The notes under the pieces were generated by a model that was not told the DNA's origin, made no database searches, and saw only the letters and a program-made list of their open reading frames with translations. DNA of 44,184 bases, taken from Nitrospina sp. Lineage in GTDB: Bacteria > Nitrospinota > Nitrospinia > Nitrospinales > VA-1. This document shows, one piece after another, positions 16,885 through 24,453 of the stretch (position 1 is the stretch's first letter; each line of letters begins with the position of its first letter). The position numbers and the translations under genes are program-made. Location of the stretch: NCBI GenBank assembly GCA_018697205.1, contig JABHTG010000114.1:1-44184 (forward strand), read 5' to 3'.

Positions 16885-17055
16885 AGCGTAATAATAGTTT
16901 ATGATGAGTAGTTTAAATAATTATACAAATATACATAGCCAAATGCCACGAATAGTGCTCTTAATTATCGCAAACATATTTGCAATGAGGTCACTTAGAC
17001 TTTAGAATCCAGAATATATTGAGAATATTAGCTTTGGCTCCATGGAGATTATGAA

Positions 17056-17211
17056 TTGAGCACTACTTTGATGAAAATCATTACTGATTTCGTTAATACT
17101 TTGCCGCCTTTACTTCAACTGTTGCTGGGAATTTTCATAACTCTTGGTTTCTTTAGGTGTTTTATGGCGGTTGTTGACTTTATTGAAGATAGGAGAGAGG
17201 GGAAAAAGTAG
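17056..17211 (+). CDS. Small single-helix membrane protein (51 residues)
   Basis: This is a short ORF with a TTG start at 17056 supported by GGAG at 17044-17047, 8 bases upstream. An internal ATG at 17071 would give 46 residues. The product is MSTTLMKIITDF, then a hydrophobic helix (LPPLLQLLLGIFITLGFFRCFMAVV), then a charged C-terminus DFIEDRREGKK, a typical small bitopic membrane protein with a positive cytoplasmic end. It is followed by a good terminator (17267-17297). The family is not recognised. Candidate roles such as accessory subunit or membrane regulator are guesses. Confidence 0.5.
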   Translation: MSTTLMKIITDFVNTLPPLLQLLLGIFITLGFFRCFMAVVDFIEDRREGKK

Positions 17212-17266
17212 ATAAAATTGGGCAAAAAAATGGGTCCGTTTTTCTTGATAATAATTAATTGAATTT

Positions 17267-17297
17267 AAAAAACCTCGCCAGTTAAGGCGAGGTTTTT
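17267..17297. terminator. Bidirectional intrinsic terminator
   Basis: AACCTCGCC (17271-17279) and GGCGAGGTT (17286-17294) form a perfect 9-bp stem with a 6-base loop, flanked by A-run and T-run. It can end the small membrane-protein transcript (plus) and the transcript arriving from the 17461-17922 gene (minus). Confidence 0.85.
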
Positions 17298-17307
17298 CAT
17301 TAAGACA

Positions 17308-17353
17308 GGGAGTTTCCGTTGATTCCCTTTAACAGGAACCTTCGGAAGCTCCC
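17308..17353. repeat. Long imperfect hairpin
   Basis: GGGAGTTTCCG (17308-17318) pairs with CGGAAGCTCCC (17343-17353) with one mismatch. An inner stem GATTCCC (17321-17327) pairs with GGAACC (17335-17340) with a G-T wobble, giving a hairpin of about 46 bases with a short loop. It sits between the terminator at 17267-17297 and the anti-Shine-Dalgarno complement at 17374-17388, so it is probably part of a transcript read on the minus strand. Confidence 0.55.
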
Positions 17354-17373
17354 TTTATCAAATTACTAGACAA
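17329..17373 (-). CDS. Possible 14-residue mini-ORF behind an extended Shine-Dalgarno sequence
   Basis: On the minus strand GAAAGGAGGTGATCC (17388-17374) is followed directly by TTG and 13 further codons (MSSNLIKGASEGSC), then TAA. The GGAGG-to-TTG spacing of 6 bases is ideal. The ORF runs into the hairpin at 17308-17353, with the stop in its loop. Its size and placement resemble a leader peptide, but no controlled gene follows on this strand before the terminator. A second frame from ATG 17435 (25 codons, Trp-rich) overlaps the same sequence. Whether either is translated is unknown. Confidence 0.25.
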   Translation of the reverse strand: MSSNLIKGASEGSC

Positions 17374-17460
17374 GGATCACCTCCTTTCATCCAAGGGAAC
17401 CATATCCACGCTTGAGACTCCCCTGGCGCCTTCATGCGTGCAATGCACTGACTAAAAATT

Positions 17461-17922
17461 TTATTTTGATTTTAACAAGCACTCTTTCTCAAGTTCTTTG
17501 CTTACTATAAGGTTGCATTTTTTTGGATTTTTCTTTACTACAGAATAACAGTATGCCTGAATATCTCTATTGAGAATCAATGTGCAGTAATATGTACTAT
17601 GGTCCTTGTGTTTAAAGCGATTCTCAGGGTTTTTGATTGGGTTTAAGGCCAGACAGAGGTGGCGTTTATCTGGGCCAGGTATTTTCCCACTTGCCTTTGC
17701 GGCAGATGACCATGCTTCTTGGGCGCGTGACATTTTTTCCATTGGACCGACCCCATCAACTGTTTTAACTTCTGCCCCACCAGGTCTTCCTTGGCGGACT
17801 TCTGTTGACTCAGCATCGCATAATTTAGGGTCTGGAATTTCTACAGAAGCCCATAATGATTGTGTGTACAAAGATGAGGTAATAAATACCATAAACAGCC
17901 AAGTGCCTATTCTAATTTTCAT
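17461..17922 (-). CDS. Cys-containing exported protein of unknown function
   Basis: This is a 153-residue protein with a clear signal peptide (MKIRIGTWLFMVFITSSLYT, cleavage near SLWA-SVE). The mature part has six Cys (CDAES, HLCLAL, YYCTLI, AYCYSV, KKCNLI, KECLLK), an even number suggesting disulfide bonds in the periplasm. The segment MEKMSRAQEAWSSAAKASGKIPGPDKRHLC is followed by NPIKNPENRFKHKDHSTYYC. The ATG has a very strong site, AAGGAGGAG. I do not recognise the family. It is monocistronic as far as can be seen; the terminator at 17267-17297 is its likely 3' end, leaving a structured 3' UTR of about 190 bases. Confidence 0.7.
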   Translation of the reverse strand: MKIRIGTWLFMVFITSSLYTQSLWASVEIPDPKLCDAESTEVRQGRPGGAEVKTVDGVGPMEKMSRAQEAWSSAAKASGKIPGPDKRHLCLALNPIKNPENRFKHKDHSTYYCTLILNRDIQAYCYSVVKKNPKKCNLIVSKELEKECLLKSK

Positions 17923-18339
17923 TGTCTCCTCCTTAATATGGCTTTGAATTATTTGACTTGGCTGAGGTAGCCCAAAAATTCATTTCTTTAACTAGAGAGT
18001 AAACCATTATTATTTGTTGTTGCAAGCCCAAAAAGTCCATTATACCCTAGCGTTGTTAATACTTACATTTTTCTTAAAAAATAATTTTGTTAAAGCATTG
18101 ATATGGAAATACTTCTCTTAATAAAAGTATTTCCATGCTTTGGAGTAAGAAGTTATTTCTGTGATTTAGAAGTAATAATATTTGGAATGCAATAGAGTGT
18201 TTTGATAACAGCAATCAAATTTTACTTTAAAGCTTTATAACCCGCTAGCCTTGTTGGAAAATCTTGAACTGTTATTACATCAGTCCTTGTTTTAAAATTT
18301 AAATGTAACATTTTTCTAAACATTTAAGGATCCCATCTA
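17923..18339. other. Divergent intergenic region with inverted repeats
   Basis: This is a 417-base AT-rich region between the divergently transcribed Cys-rich protein and glycosyltransferase genes. It contains a large inverted repeat (18092-18141, listed separately) and a small palindrome AAATGT-A-ACATTT (18301-18313) just before the glycosyltransferase start, which could be an operator. No ORF or RNA gene is recognised. Confidence 0.5.
18092..18141. repeat. Long inverted repeat without a T-run
   Basis: ATGGAAATACTT (18103-18114) and AAGTATTTCCAT (18125-18136) are perfect 12-bp complements with a 10-base loop. AAAGC (18092-18096) and GCTTT (18137-18141) extend the stem over a 6-base bulge. 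The absence of a following T-run argues against a terminator. A structured RNA, an operator pair or a small non-autonomous element end are all possible. Confidence 0.55.
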
Positions 18340-20247
18340 TTGACAAGATTTTTACCGAACAAAGATTTTAAGATTATCTTAGGTCTCATAGTCTTCGCGG
18401 CGGTTTTTAGGATGCCCACCCTTGGGAGTCCTCTTATTGAGGATGAGGCGATTTCCTTTAATAGATATATACAAGTACCCTGGGAGAAATTGATTCTTGG
18501 CTATCAAGATACAAATCAACATACATTTTATCTTTTAATTTCAAAAATTTTTATTTGGTTATTTGGTGAAAAGGAAATTGTTTATCGACTTCCTTCTTTC
18601 TTGTCTGGAGTTTTATCAATTCCATTAATGTATAGACTTGGCCTGGTAATGAAGTTCCCATGGTCTTCCGCATTACTTTCAGCAATATTAATGGCCCTAT
18701 CTTGGCCACACCTGAAATATTCAATGGAAGGTAGAGGCTATGGAATAACAATATTTTTAGTCCTATTGATAATTTATTCAGCTATTCAATTTTTAAATAA
18801 CTCACGTTGGGTTTGGGGTATCGCTTTGATAGGTTCAGGTTTTGCGATGACGATGGCCCTTCCAAGTAATTTATTTTTTTTAGGTGGGTTAGCTATATTT
18901 ACGATAATAGTTGGGTGCCTAGAGCTGAGAGAAAATAGCTTAAATTTTAAAAAATTCTTTTGGTTAGTCATTCCTCAAATAATAATGTTTGTTTTAATTG
19001 CTACTTATTTTCTGATCATTTATGAGCAGCTTAAATATGGAAAGGATATTCAGCCTCAATCTCTAGATGGAGCAAGGGCTAAGGAGATTGTCGAGTTACT
19101 AGTCGCCCCGTGGGGATTCAGTATTTATTTATTTTTTGCTATAGGTGTTCGGAAATTAAGAGGGATAAGAGAAAGAATTATTTTCGCATCTATTTTTTTG
19201 ATTCCTATGAGCCTTACATTTGTAACGGGGGTGGTGGGGTACGCTCGGATCTATGTTTATTGGATTCCTTTCGTTCTATTTCTTTCAGCTTATGGAATGA
19301 CCGAAGTGATTTTGTGGTTAAAAAAACATACGGGAAATTTTGTTTATGGAATAGGAGTGGGTGCGGTTTTTCTCTTGTTTTTTTTCCCAGCTAAGAAAAT
19401 TAATAAGTATTATGAAGCTAGAGACAGCGGTGCTTTAGTTGTGGCAGGGCCAAATGCAACTCTAATAGAAGCAAATAAAATGGCAGTATGGGTAAACGAA
19501 AATATTCCTCAAAACCATCTAATTGTAATCAGTACGGGCGGACCAGAGTCAAGCGTATTAAATCGCTACATGAATAAAACAGTTCTAGAGAGAATGACCT
19601 ATTTCTCTCGAGGGGGGGAATTAAAGAAAATTATTTTTATTGGTCACCAGAATATGCCTCCGGACAAATATCCATTTGTTCCTATGGTTCAAGAGCGTAG
19701 GCTCAAACTCCCTTCGGGGATATTCAATAAAATACACTCGATAGATAACCTGGGTGTCTATGAACTTAGTTTGAATGTCGAAAAATTAATTCCTTCTACT
19801 TTTGATCCCGACTACGAAACTAAAGTTGGGAACTCAAACACACCTAAGGTCAATATTCGTGAAATTGAAAGGCCTAGAGTGGTGGGAGAAAAGGCTCTTT
19901 ATATCGAGAATAATTCTGGGGAAACGATGGATATAATTTCTCCTATAGTCAAAAGAGTCGACATTGCAGAAGACCACGCATATCTTTTATATGTTTTTAT
20001 TACAGATTTTCAACCCTTAAAAAAAGTATATGCTCATCTTGCGGAGAAAAAAACATGGCCGCCGGCCCTAGGATATTTGAATCCATTTTTGGGAATGTTT
20101 CAAGTAGCCGGGCAGGGAGATGTCTGGAACATATTTTATAGCTTATCTTCTCTATCTAAAGGGAGGCACTATTTTCAAGAAAGGATTGGCGTTCAAAAGG
20201 GAAAAAACTATTACGATGGGTTGCAGGCTTATCTATTGACTCGGTGA
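18340..20247 (+). CDS. GT39/ArnT-like polytopic glycosyltransferase
   Basis: This 635-residue membrane protein has about ten hydrophobic helices in its first 360 residues and a soluble C-terminal domain. The first outer loop holds LIEDEAISFNRYI with the acidic pair expected at the catalytic site of GT-C enzymes of the PMT/ArnT class, and SMEGRGYGI in a later loop is also typical. Such enzymes move a sugar from a polyprenyl-phosphate donor to lipid or protein on the periplasmic side. The start is a TTG with AAGGA 9 bases upstream. No lipid A or glycan operon surrounds it, so the acceptor cannot be named. Confidence 0.8.
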   Translation: MTRFLPNKDFKIILGLIVFAAVFRMPTLGSPLIEDEAISFNRYIQVPWEKLILGYQDTNQHTFYLLISKIFIWLFGEKEIVYRLPSFLSGVLSIPLMYRLGLVMKFPWSSALLSAILMALSWPHLKYSMEGRGYGITIFLVLLIIYSAIQFLNNSRWVWGIALIGSGFAMTMALPSNLFFLGGLAIFTIIVGCLELRENSLNFKKFFWLVIPQIIMFVLIATYFLIIYEQLKYGKDIQPQSLDGARAKEIVELLVAPWGFSIYLFFAIGVRKLRGIRERIIFASIFLIPMSLTFVTGVVGYARIYVYWIPFVLFLSAYGMTEVILWLKKHTGNFVYGIGVGAVFLLFFFPAKKINKYYEARDSGALVVAGPNATLIEANKMAVWVNENIPQNHLIVISTGGPESSVLNRYMNKTVLERMTYFSRGGELKKIIFIGHQNMPPDKYPFVPMVQERRLKLPSGIFNKIHSIDNLGVYELSLNVEKLIPSTFDPDYETKVGNSNTPKVNIREIERPRVVGEKALYIENNSGETMDIISPIVKRVDIAEDHAYLLYVFITDFQPLKKVYAHLAEKKTWPPALGYLNPFLGMFQVAGQGDVWNIFYSLSSLSKGRHYFQERIGVQKGKNYYDGLQAYLLTR

Positions 20248-20330
20248 TATTATTGCTAGTAAAAAGTAATTTGGAGTGTTGTTAAGAAATATTTTAGAAT
20301 GGCTAAAAAGCTTTTCAATGGAAAACAAGC

Positions 20331-20726
20331 ATGACGATAGAGCGAGCATTTAGAACTGTATTAGTCTTTGCTGGCATAGTTTTTTTTACTTTGCCTCAAG
20401 AGGTGCAAGCAGATGATGTAGAGGTAAAAAGTCATTTGTCATACATTTCTAAGATTGTTGGGGTAATGGAAAGCTCTATGATAAAAATTAAAGGGGACGT
20501 TCGTTTTATAAAAAGGCAGGTAGAAAAAACGGTTGCTGAAATAAATTTATCAGCAAAGCGTCAAAATACTTTAGAAATAAAAGTTGACCGTATAGAGAGC
20601 TTGCTTAATGTTGTTGCAGAACAAGTTGAAAAAACAAACAAGAGTTTAGAGAATATTGAAAAAAAATTGGAGGGGCTTTTTAGTGGATCTTGCAGTAATA
20701 AGCGTTTATGTGGTAGAAAAAAATAA
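20331..20726 (+). CDS. Exported coiled-coil protein
   Basis: This 131-residue protein has a signal peptide (residues 1-27, ending VQA-DD) and a mature part that is almost wholly heptad-like helix (KIKGDVRFIKRQVEKTVAEI, RIESLLNVVAEQVEKTNKSL, ENIEKKLEGL), then a short Cys-containing basic tail (GSCSNKRLCGRKK). It is probably a periplasmic coiled-coil protein with one disulfide. The family is not recognised. It ends 12 bases before the start of the FAH hydrolase, so the two are likely co-transcribed. No clear ribosome-binding site precedes its ATG. Confidence 0.65.
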   Translation: MTIERAFRTVLVFAGIVFFTLPQEVQADDVEVKSHLSYISKIVGVMESSMIKIKGDVRFIKRQVEKTVAEINLSAKRQNTLEIKVDRIESLLNVVAEQVEKTNKSLENIEKKLEGLFSGSCSNKRLCGRKK

Positions 20727-20738
20727 AGGGTACATCGT

Positions 20739-21416
20739 TTGCCAATAGTATCAATTCCCTTAGGTGAAAGAAAAATTAAGCCTTGTAGAGTTTTCTGTAT
20801 TGGAAAAAACTATACAGACCATGTCCTTGAATTAGATGATGTAGACAAAACGGTGCAATCAAAAACTGGGAAATATCCAGTTGTTTTTATGAAGCCAGTA
20901 ACAAGCATTGTTTCGAGCGGGGAATTAATTCAAGCTCCAGAGCACGGGCATACTTTGCATCATGAAGCGGAAGTAGTAGTTTTATTAGGCAGTGGCGGAA
21001 AAAATATTTTAATTGATGATTCCTTGCGTTGCGTTTCGGGAGTGACACTTGGCTTGGATCTGACATTAAGAGATGTCCAGGCCGATATAAAAAAAAGGGG
21101 GCATCCTTGGGAACTTGCAAAGTCTTTTGATCAAAGCTCACCACTTGGGTTAATGAGCCCCTATGATAATTCGTTTGATTTATTTAATATTTCGTTTTCA
21201 TGTTTTATTAATGGAGAAAAGCGCCAAGAAGGGAACACAAAAGAGATGATTTTTTCTATTCCCAAAATCATTTCTTTTTTAAGTACGGTATGGGAATTAT
21301 TTCCTGGCGACTTGATATACACGGGAACCCCTTCTGGTGTTGGGACTTTATGTAAGAGGGATGAAATTATTTTGGAAAGCCCTATTCTTGGGCGCCATAA
21401 ATGGACTATGTTTTGA
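20739..21416 (+). CDS. Fumarylacetoacetate hydrolase (FAH) family protein
   Basis: This 225-residue enzyme belongs to the FAH superfamily, which cleaves or decarboxylates beta-diketo/oxaloacetate-like acids using a divalent metal. Visible features are VFCIGKNYTDHVLEL, the metal ligands in LHHEAEVVVLLG (ExE) and LGLDLTLRDVQ (Asp), WELAKSFDQSSPLG, and the C-terminal PGDLIYTGTPSGVG. The short length matches the FAHD1/YcgM type (acylpyruvase or oxaloacetate decarboxylase) rather than full FAH. The start is TTG at 20739 with AAAGGG about 9 bases upstream. The substrate is not certain; an oxaloacetate decarboxylase role would be of interest beside the oad operon. Confidence 0.85.
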   Translation: MPIVSIPLGERKIKPCRVFCIGKNYTDHVLELDDVDKTVQSKTGKYPVVFMKPVTSIVSSGELIQAPEHGHTLHHEAEVVVLLGSGGKNILIDDSLRCVSGVTLGLDLTLRDVQADIKKRGHPWELAKSFDQSSPLGLMSPYDNSFDLFNISFSCFINGEKRQEGNTKEMIFSIPKIISFLSTVWELFPGDLIYTGTPSGVGTLCKRDEIILESPILGRHKWTMF

Positions 21417-21606
21417 TACCGTTAACTAACTTGACGAGAAAGTTGTTTGATTACAAAACTCTTCAACACTTTGATAACTGTCCATCAGTATTTATTGTAG
21501 AAGAGTATAGGTTTTAAGTCGTTAGATTCGCTTTTAGGCTAAAGAGTTTGAGTTGATTTGTTAGTATGACGTTTTATAAAAAAGACCAGTATCTAGCCTT
21601 AGAAAA

Positions 21607-22020
21607 ATGATAATTTTTTCAACAATTTTGTGGGTTACTTCCGCTATTGTGAGCCCAACTCTAGGGGAAATTGAATTTGATCATTTCCGTCAGTTAAAAA
21701 AACAAGAAATAAAAGAACATCTAAGGCTTGTTCAAGATGATCCTCTTGATGCAGTTGAATACTTCAACCTTGGTTTGGCATACATGGCAATGGGCCTCCA
21801 TAGGCAAGAAATTGATTCTTACCTTGAAGCTATTCGCCTTGATTCTAGTTACCCTAAGGCGCATTTTAATTTAGCTATAGCATATGACATCATAAAATAT
21901 GGCCGAGAAGCTTTAGATCATGCTAGAAAGGCTGAGGTTTTGTATGATATTAAGAAAAAGCATCGTAAGGTTCGCAAGATCCGAAGGTTATTGAATATAT
22001 TAAATGAAAAATATAAATAA
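21607..22020 (+). CDS. Short TPR protein with signal peptide
   Basis: This is a 137-residue protein. An N-terminal hydrophobic segment (MIIFSTILWVTSAIVSPTLG) is followed by two tetratricopeptide repeats: DAVEYFNLGLAYMAMGLHRQEIDSYLEAIRLD and SYPKAHFNLAIAYDIIKYGREALDHARKAEVL. A basic tail follows. It is likely exported and used for protein binding in the periplasm. No strong ribosome-binding site precedes the ATG. It may form a short unit with the two following small genes (gaps of 87 and 3 bases). Confidence 0.8.
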   Translation: MIIFSTILWVTSAIVSPTLGEIEFDHFRQLKKQEIKEHLRLVQDDPLDAVEYFNLGLAYMAMGLHRQEIDSYLEAIRLDSSYPKAHFNLAIAYDIIKYGREALDHARKAEVLYDIKKKHRKVRKIRRLLNILNEKYK

Positions 22021-22107
22021 TAAAAAAAATAAATGCGCACGACAAGCGTTATTAGTTTAAAATATAATTATAAAAATCACTGTTTTATCTCGCTAGAATA
22101 TTTTTTT

Positions 22108-22353
22108 ATGGAAAAAGACTTTGAACCTCTTAAGTCTCGACTAAGAGAGATTAATGCAATGCTGGACTTGGCTGAGCAGGCTTATTTTGAGCCACTAATC
22201 GAAAAGTTTTCAGGTGACACATCAGAGTTTCAACGAATCATGAGAGATTTAGGCAAGTTTGGTCCGAAGATTTCTACAGGATCTAAATTTGAAGTTTACC
22301 GCGAAGTTCAGCATCTATTCCAAAATGCTACTCCAAAAAAGTTATCGGAATAG
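22108..22353 (+). CDS. Small conserved-looking acidic protein of unknown function
   Basis: This is an 81-residue soluble protein, MEKDFEPLKSRLREINAMLD onward, mostly helical, with no recognised domain. The frame is open upstream to ATG 22033, but those 25 extra residues look like non-coding translation (YNYKNHCFISLEYFF), so ATG 22108 is preferred; neither start has a good ribosome-binding site. It ends 3 bases before acylphosphatase, which suggests co-translation. The function is unknown. Confidence 0.55.
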   Translation: MEKDFEPLKSRLREINAMLDLAEQAYFEPLIEKFSGDTSEFQRIMRDLGKFGPKISTGSKFEVYREVQHLFQNATPKKLSE

Positions 22354-22356
22354 CCT

Positions 22357-22629
22357 ATGCTTGAGGTGGCAACTAATATTACGGTTCATGGTAAGGTTCA
22401 TGGGGTATGCTTTCGTGTCTCGGCTAAGGCTAAGGCTTTGGAGCTTTGTTTGACAGGGTGGGTTCGTAACTTAGCGAATGGGACGGTTGAAGTTCATGCG
22501 GAAGGAAATCAAGATTCAATTGACCAACTGATTAAATGGTGCCAAAAAGGTCCCCCCTTGGCAAAGGTTTCTCGGTGTGATCTAGATTGGATAGCTCCTC
22601 AAGGGATCGATAATTTTAGAATACTTTAG
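22357..22629 (+). CDS. acyP: Acylphosphatase
   Basis: This 90-residue cytoplasmic enzyme hydrolyses carboxyl-phosphate bonds of acyl phosphates. It has the family loop VHGKVHGVCFR, whose Arg binds phosphate, and GWVRNLANGTVEVHAEG, whose Asn is catalytic. The usual Gln of VQGVxFR is replaced by His here, a tolerated change. The length is normal. It is closely linked to the 81-residue gene upstream. Confidence 0.92.
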   Translation: MLEVATNITVHGKVHGVCFRVSAKAKALELCLTGWVRNLANGTVEVHAEGNQDSIDQLIKWCQKGPPLAKVSRCDLDWIAPQGIDNFRIL

Positions 22630-22715
22630 TTTTCTGAATTAAGTAGGGTGCAAAAGTAGGAGGTATACTATCCTTTAAAAGCAGATTTCTAAAAAAATAG
22701 TTGCGTTTTAGATTG

Positions 22716-23909
22716 TCACTTTGTTTTCATAAATTGTATATCGACAATCATTTCTTCAGACCCTCTTTTTATAGTCAATTTTATCTGATCATCGAAACCA
22801 AGTTTGCTTAGCCTGCTAGTCAAATCCTCAATATCGATAAGTACAGTTTTATTAATTGCTAGCAGCAGATCATCCTTTTTAAGGCCCGCTCGCTCTGCAT
22901 TTGAATTTTTTGATACGGATTTGATGCGTAAGCCATTTTCATTATTTTCCAAAGTTACTCCAAGATTAACTTTGTTGCCTGGTAGTATTTTATAGGAAAC
23001 TTTCCAGGCATAGTCTCCCGAGTAGAGAGGTATGGGAACGTGCTGTACATCCATTTCGCGGTCTTTTAATTCAGGTGGAAGTTCTGTCACTGTAGGCAGA
23101 ATAATAGAATAAGAGTGGGGAATTCGGCGAAAGGCTCTCTTGGGTATCCCAAAACCGTATTGCACATGAAATCCCCCAGCTAGAACAACAAGCTTTGAGT
23201 TTATATTACCGGGCGCTATTAAAAAATCTGCTACAGTCTGAGCCATTGTTTCTTCCCAGAGCAAAAGCATACGGTAGGGTTTTTCCATGGCTTGATGTCC
23301 ACCAAATATAGACATGGAAAAAGGACGGTGATAACGATCATCAAAATCTATCTTAGGTAGGCTTTTTAGATCGGTTTGCTGTTCATTATTTCGAAATAAA
23401 TTTTCGGAATTTCTAGAAGGTTTAAGCCCGATCAGCGGGATATTATTATTATTTATAAAATCAAAGATGGGTTTATATAATGGATAGCCGTTACCCCAGT
23501 TTTTTCTAAATAACTTTTTAAAGTCTTGAGGAGATAGTTTCCCTTTACCCCACAGGTCAAGATCTTGTTGTGCAGAGCGTCGAAACATTTCCATCCCTAC
23601 TGAGATGTTTTCAGGGAACCTTTGCGTTAAATCTTCAATTATTTTAAGTTGTACCCTATGAGCCTCGATATTGTCATGCGTTTCGCCAATATAAATTACT
23701 CTGGAAGAAGAAATGACATCCTGCATCTGTTCGAAGTTTACTTTTAGACCAGTGGGTAAGTGGATAATTTCATTGTTTTTTAAATTATCAAGTGAAAGGT
23801 AGGGAGAACCAGAATTAGGTACCGCATATTCTTCCGCAAAAGATATAGCCTCGGCTAATAAATTTAATAATAGGAATAAGACTAAAAATAATGGAGTAGT
23901 TAGAATCAT
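22716..23909 (-). CDS. ChaN-like haem-binding/DUF399 protein with C-terminal PDZ domain
   Basis: This 397-residue exported protein has a hydrophobic signal segment (residues about 3-22, ending AEA), a ChaN/DUF399 domain (residues about 60-290: VIYIGETHDNIEAHRVQLKII, NISVGMEMFRR, WGNGYPLYKPIFDF, LAGGFHVQYGFGIP) and a PDZ domain (about 310-395: LGVTLENNENGLRIKSVSKN, AERAGLKKDDLLLAINKTVL). ChaN-type proteins are iron-regulated and bind haem in pairs. The PDZ suggests that it docks on a protein C-terminus. It is transcribed divergently from rpsU across a region with an 11-bp tandem repeat. Confidence 0.85.
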   Translation of the reverse strand: MILTTPLFLVLFLLLNLLAEAISFAEEYAVPNSGSPYLSLDNLKNNEIIHLPTGLKVNFEQMQDVISSSRVIYIGETHDNIEAHRVQLKIIEDLTQRFPENISVGMEMFRRSAQQDLDLWGKGKLSPQDFKKLFRKNWGNGYPLYKPIFDFINNNNIPLIGLKPSRNSENLFRNNEQQTDLKSLPKIDFDDRYHRPFSMSIFGGHQAMEKPYRMLLLWEETMAQTVADFLIAPGNINSKLVVLAGGFHVQYGFGIPKRAFRRIPHSYSIILPTVTELPPELKDREMDVQHVPIPLYSGDYAWKVSYKILPGNKVNLGVTLENNENGLRIKSVSKNSNAERAGLKKDDLLLAINKTVLIDIEDLTSRLSKLGFDDQIKLTIKRGSEEMIVDIQFMKTK

Positions 23910-23989
23910 ATGAAGAAAGGATCAGCGTGATATTTAGGTCAAGATATTTTTATTTTAATCTAACACATAAATAAAAATGTAATAACTAC

Positions 23990-24044
23990 GATTGGATTTT
24001 GATTGGATTTTGATTGGATTTTGATTGGATTTTGATTGGATTTT
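23990..24044. repeat. Five perfect 11-bp tandem repeats
   Basis: The unit GATTGGATTTT occurs five times without error from 23990 to 24044, followed by a degraded sixth unit (GATTGAATTGATT). An 11-bp period is close to one helical turn. The array lies in the ChaN/rpsU intergenic region, about 20 bases upstream of a possible -35 for rpsU. Confidence 0.95.
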
Positions 24045-24066
24045 GATTGAATTGATTGCAGTGGAC

Positions 24067-24096
24067 TTGACTTATTTATCATAATCATTCAATATT
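24067..24096 (+). promoter_or_regulatory. Possible rpsU promoter
   Basis: TTGACT (24067-24072) and AATATT (24091-24096) are 18 bases apart. The -10 is weak. This is the best match between the tandem repeat and rpsU. Confidence 0.3.
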
Positions 24097-24186
24097 GCCC
24101 ATCCAAACTAACTATTTTGCGGGGAGAGGTTGCCGCTGGTTTCTATTGTATTATCATTTTTAAGGTTATGAGAGGGGGGATATTTT

Positions 24187-24390
24187 TTGGAGGTAACTGT
24201 ATATCAGAACCAAGTAGATAGAGCGTTAAAAGTTTTAAAGCGTCAATTGACCAAAGACGGAATGTTAAAAGAGCTTAAACGAAGGAGGTTTTATGAAAAA
24301 CCTTCGATTAAGAAAAAGCGAAAGCAGAAAGAAGCAAAGAAAAAGAGAAAAGCGGCAATGAGACGATCCACTTCTTTCTTCCAAATGTAG
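24187..24390 (+). CDS. rpsU: 30S ribosomal protein bS21
   Basis: This 67-residue, very basic ribosomal protein binds the 30S platform near the anti-Shine-Dalgarno region. The sequence VTVYQNQVDRALKVLKRQLTKDG, LKELKRRRFYEKPSIKKKRK and a Lys/Arg-rich tail are typical. The start is a TTG, with GAGAGGGGGGA ending 6 bases before it. It is monocistronic and followed by a strong terminator. Confidence 0.93.
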   Translation: MEVTVYQNQVDRALKVLKRQLTKDGMLKELKRRRFYEKPSIKKKRKQKEAKKKRKAAMRRSTSFFQM

Positions 24391-24416
24391 GTTATTTTGC
24401 AGTAGTAGATACTTAT

Positions 24417-24453
24417 ATCCGGGTGAGCTTTATTGCTCATCCGGTTTTTTTTT
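24417..24453. terminator. Terminator shared by rpsU and rlmB
   Basis: CCGGGTGAGC (24419-24428) and GCTCATCCGG (24435-24444) pair over 10 bp with one G-T wobble and a 6-base loop, followed by nine T. The stem overlaps the last codons of the converging rlmB gene, so the hairpin is partly coding. Confidence 0.9.

Noticed and set aside
17374-17388. Fragment of a 16S rRNA gene
   Set aside because: Only the 15-base tail matches the canonical 16S 3' end; the bases upstream on the plus strand do not resemble helix 45 or the rest of 16S.
23990-24044. CRISPR array
   Set aside because: The repeats are only 11 bp, directly adjacent with no spacers, and no cas genes are present.
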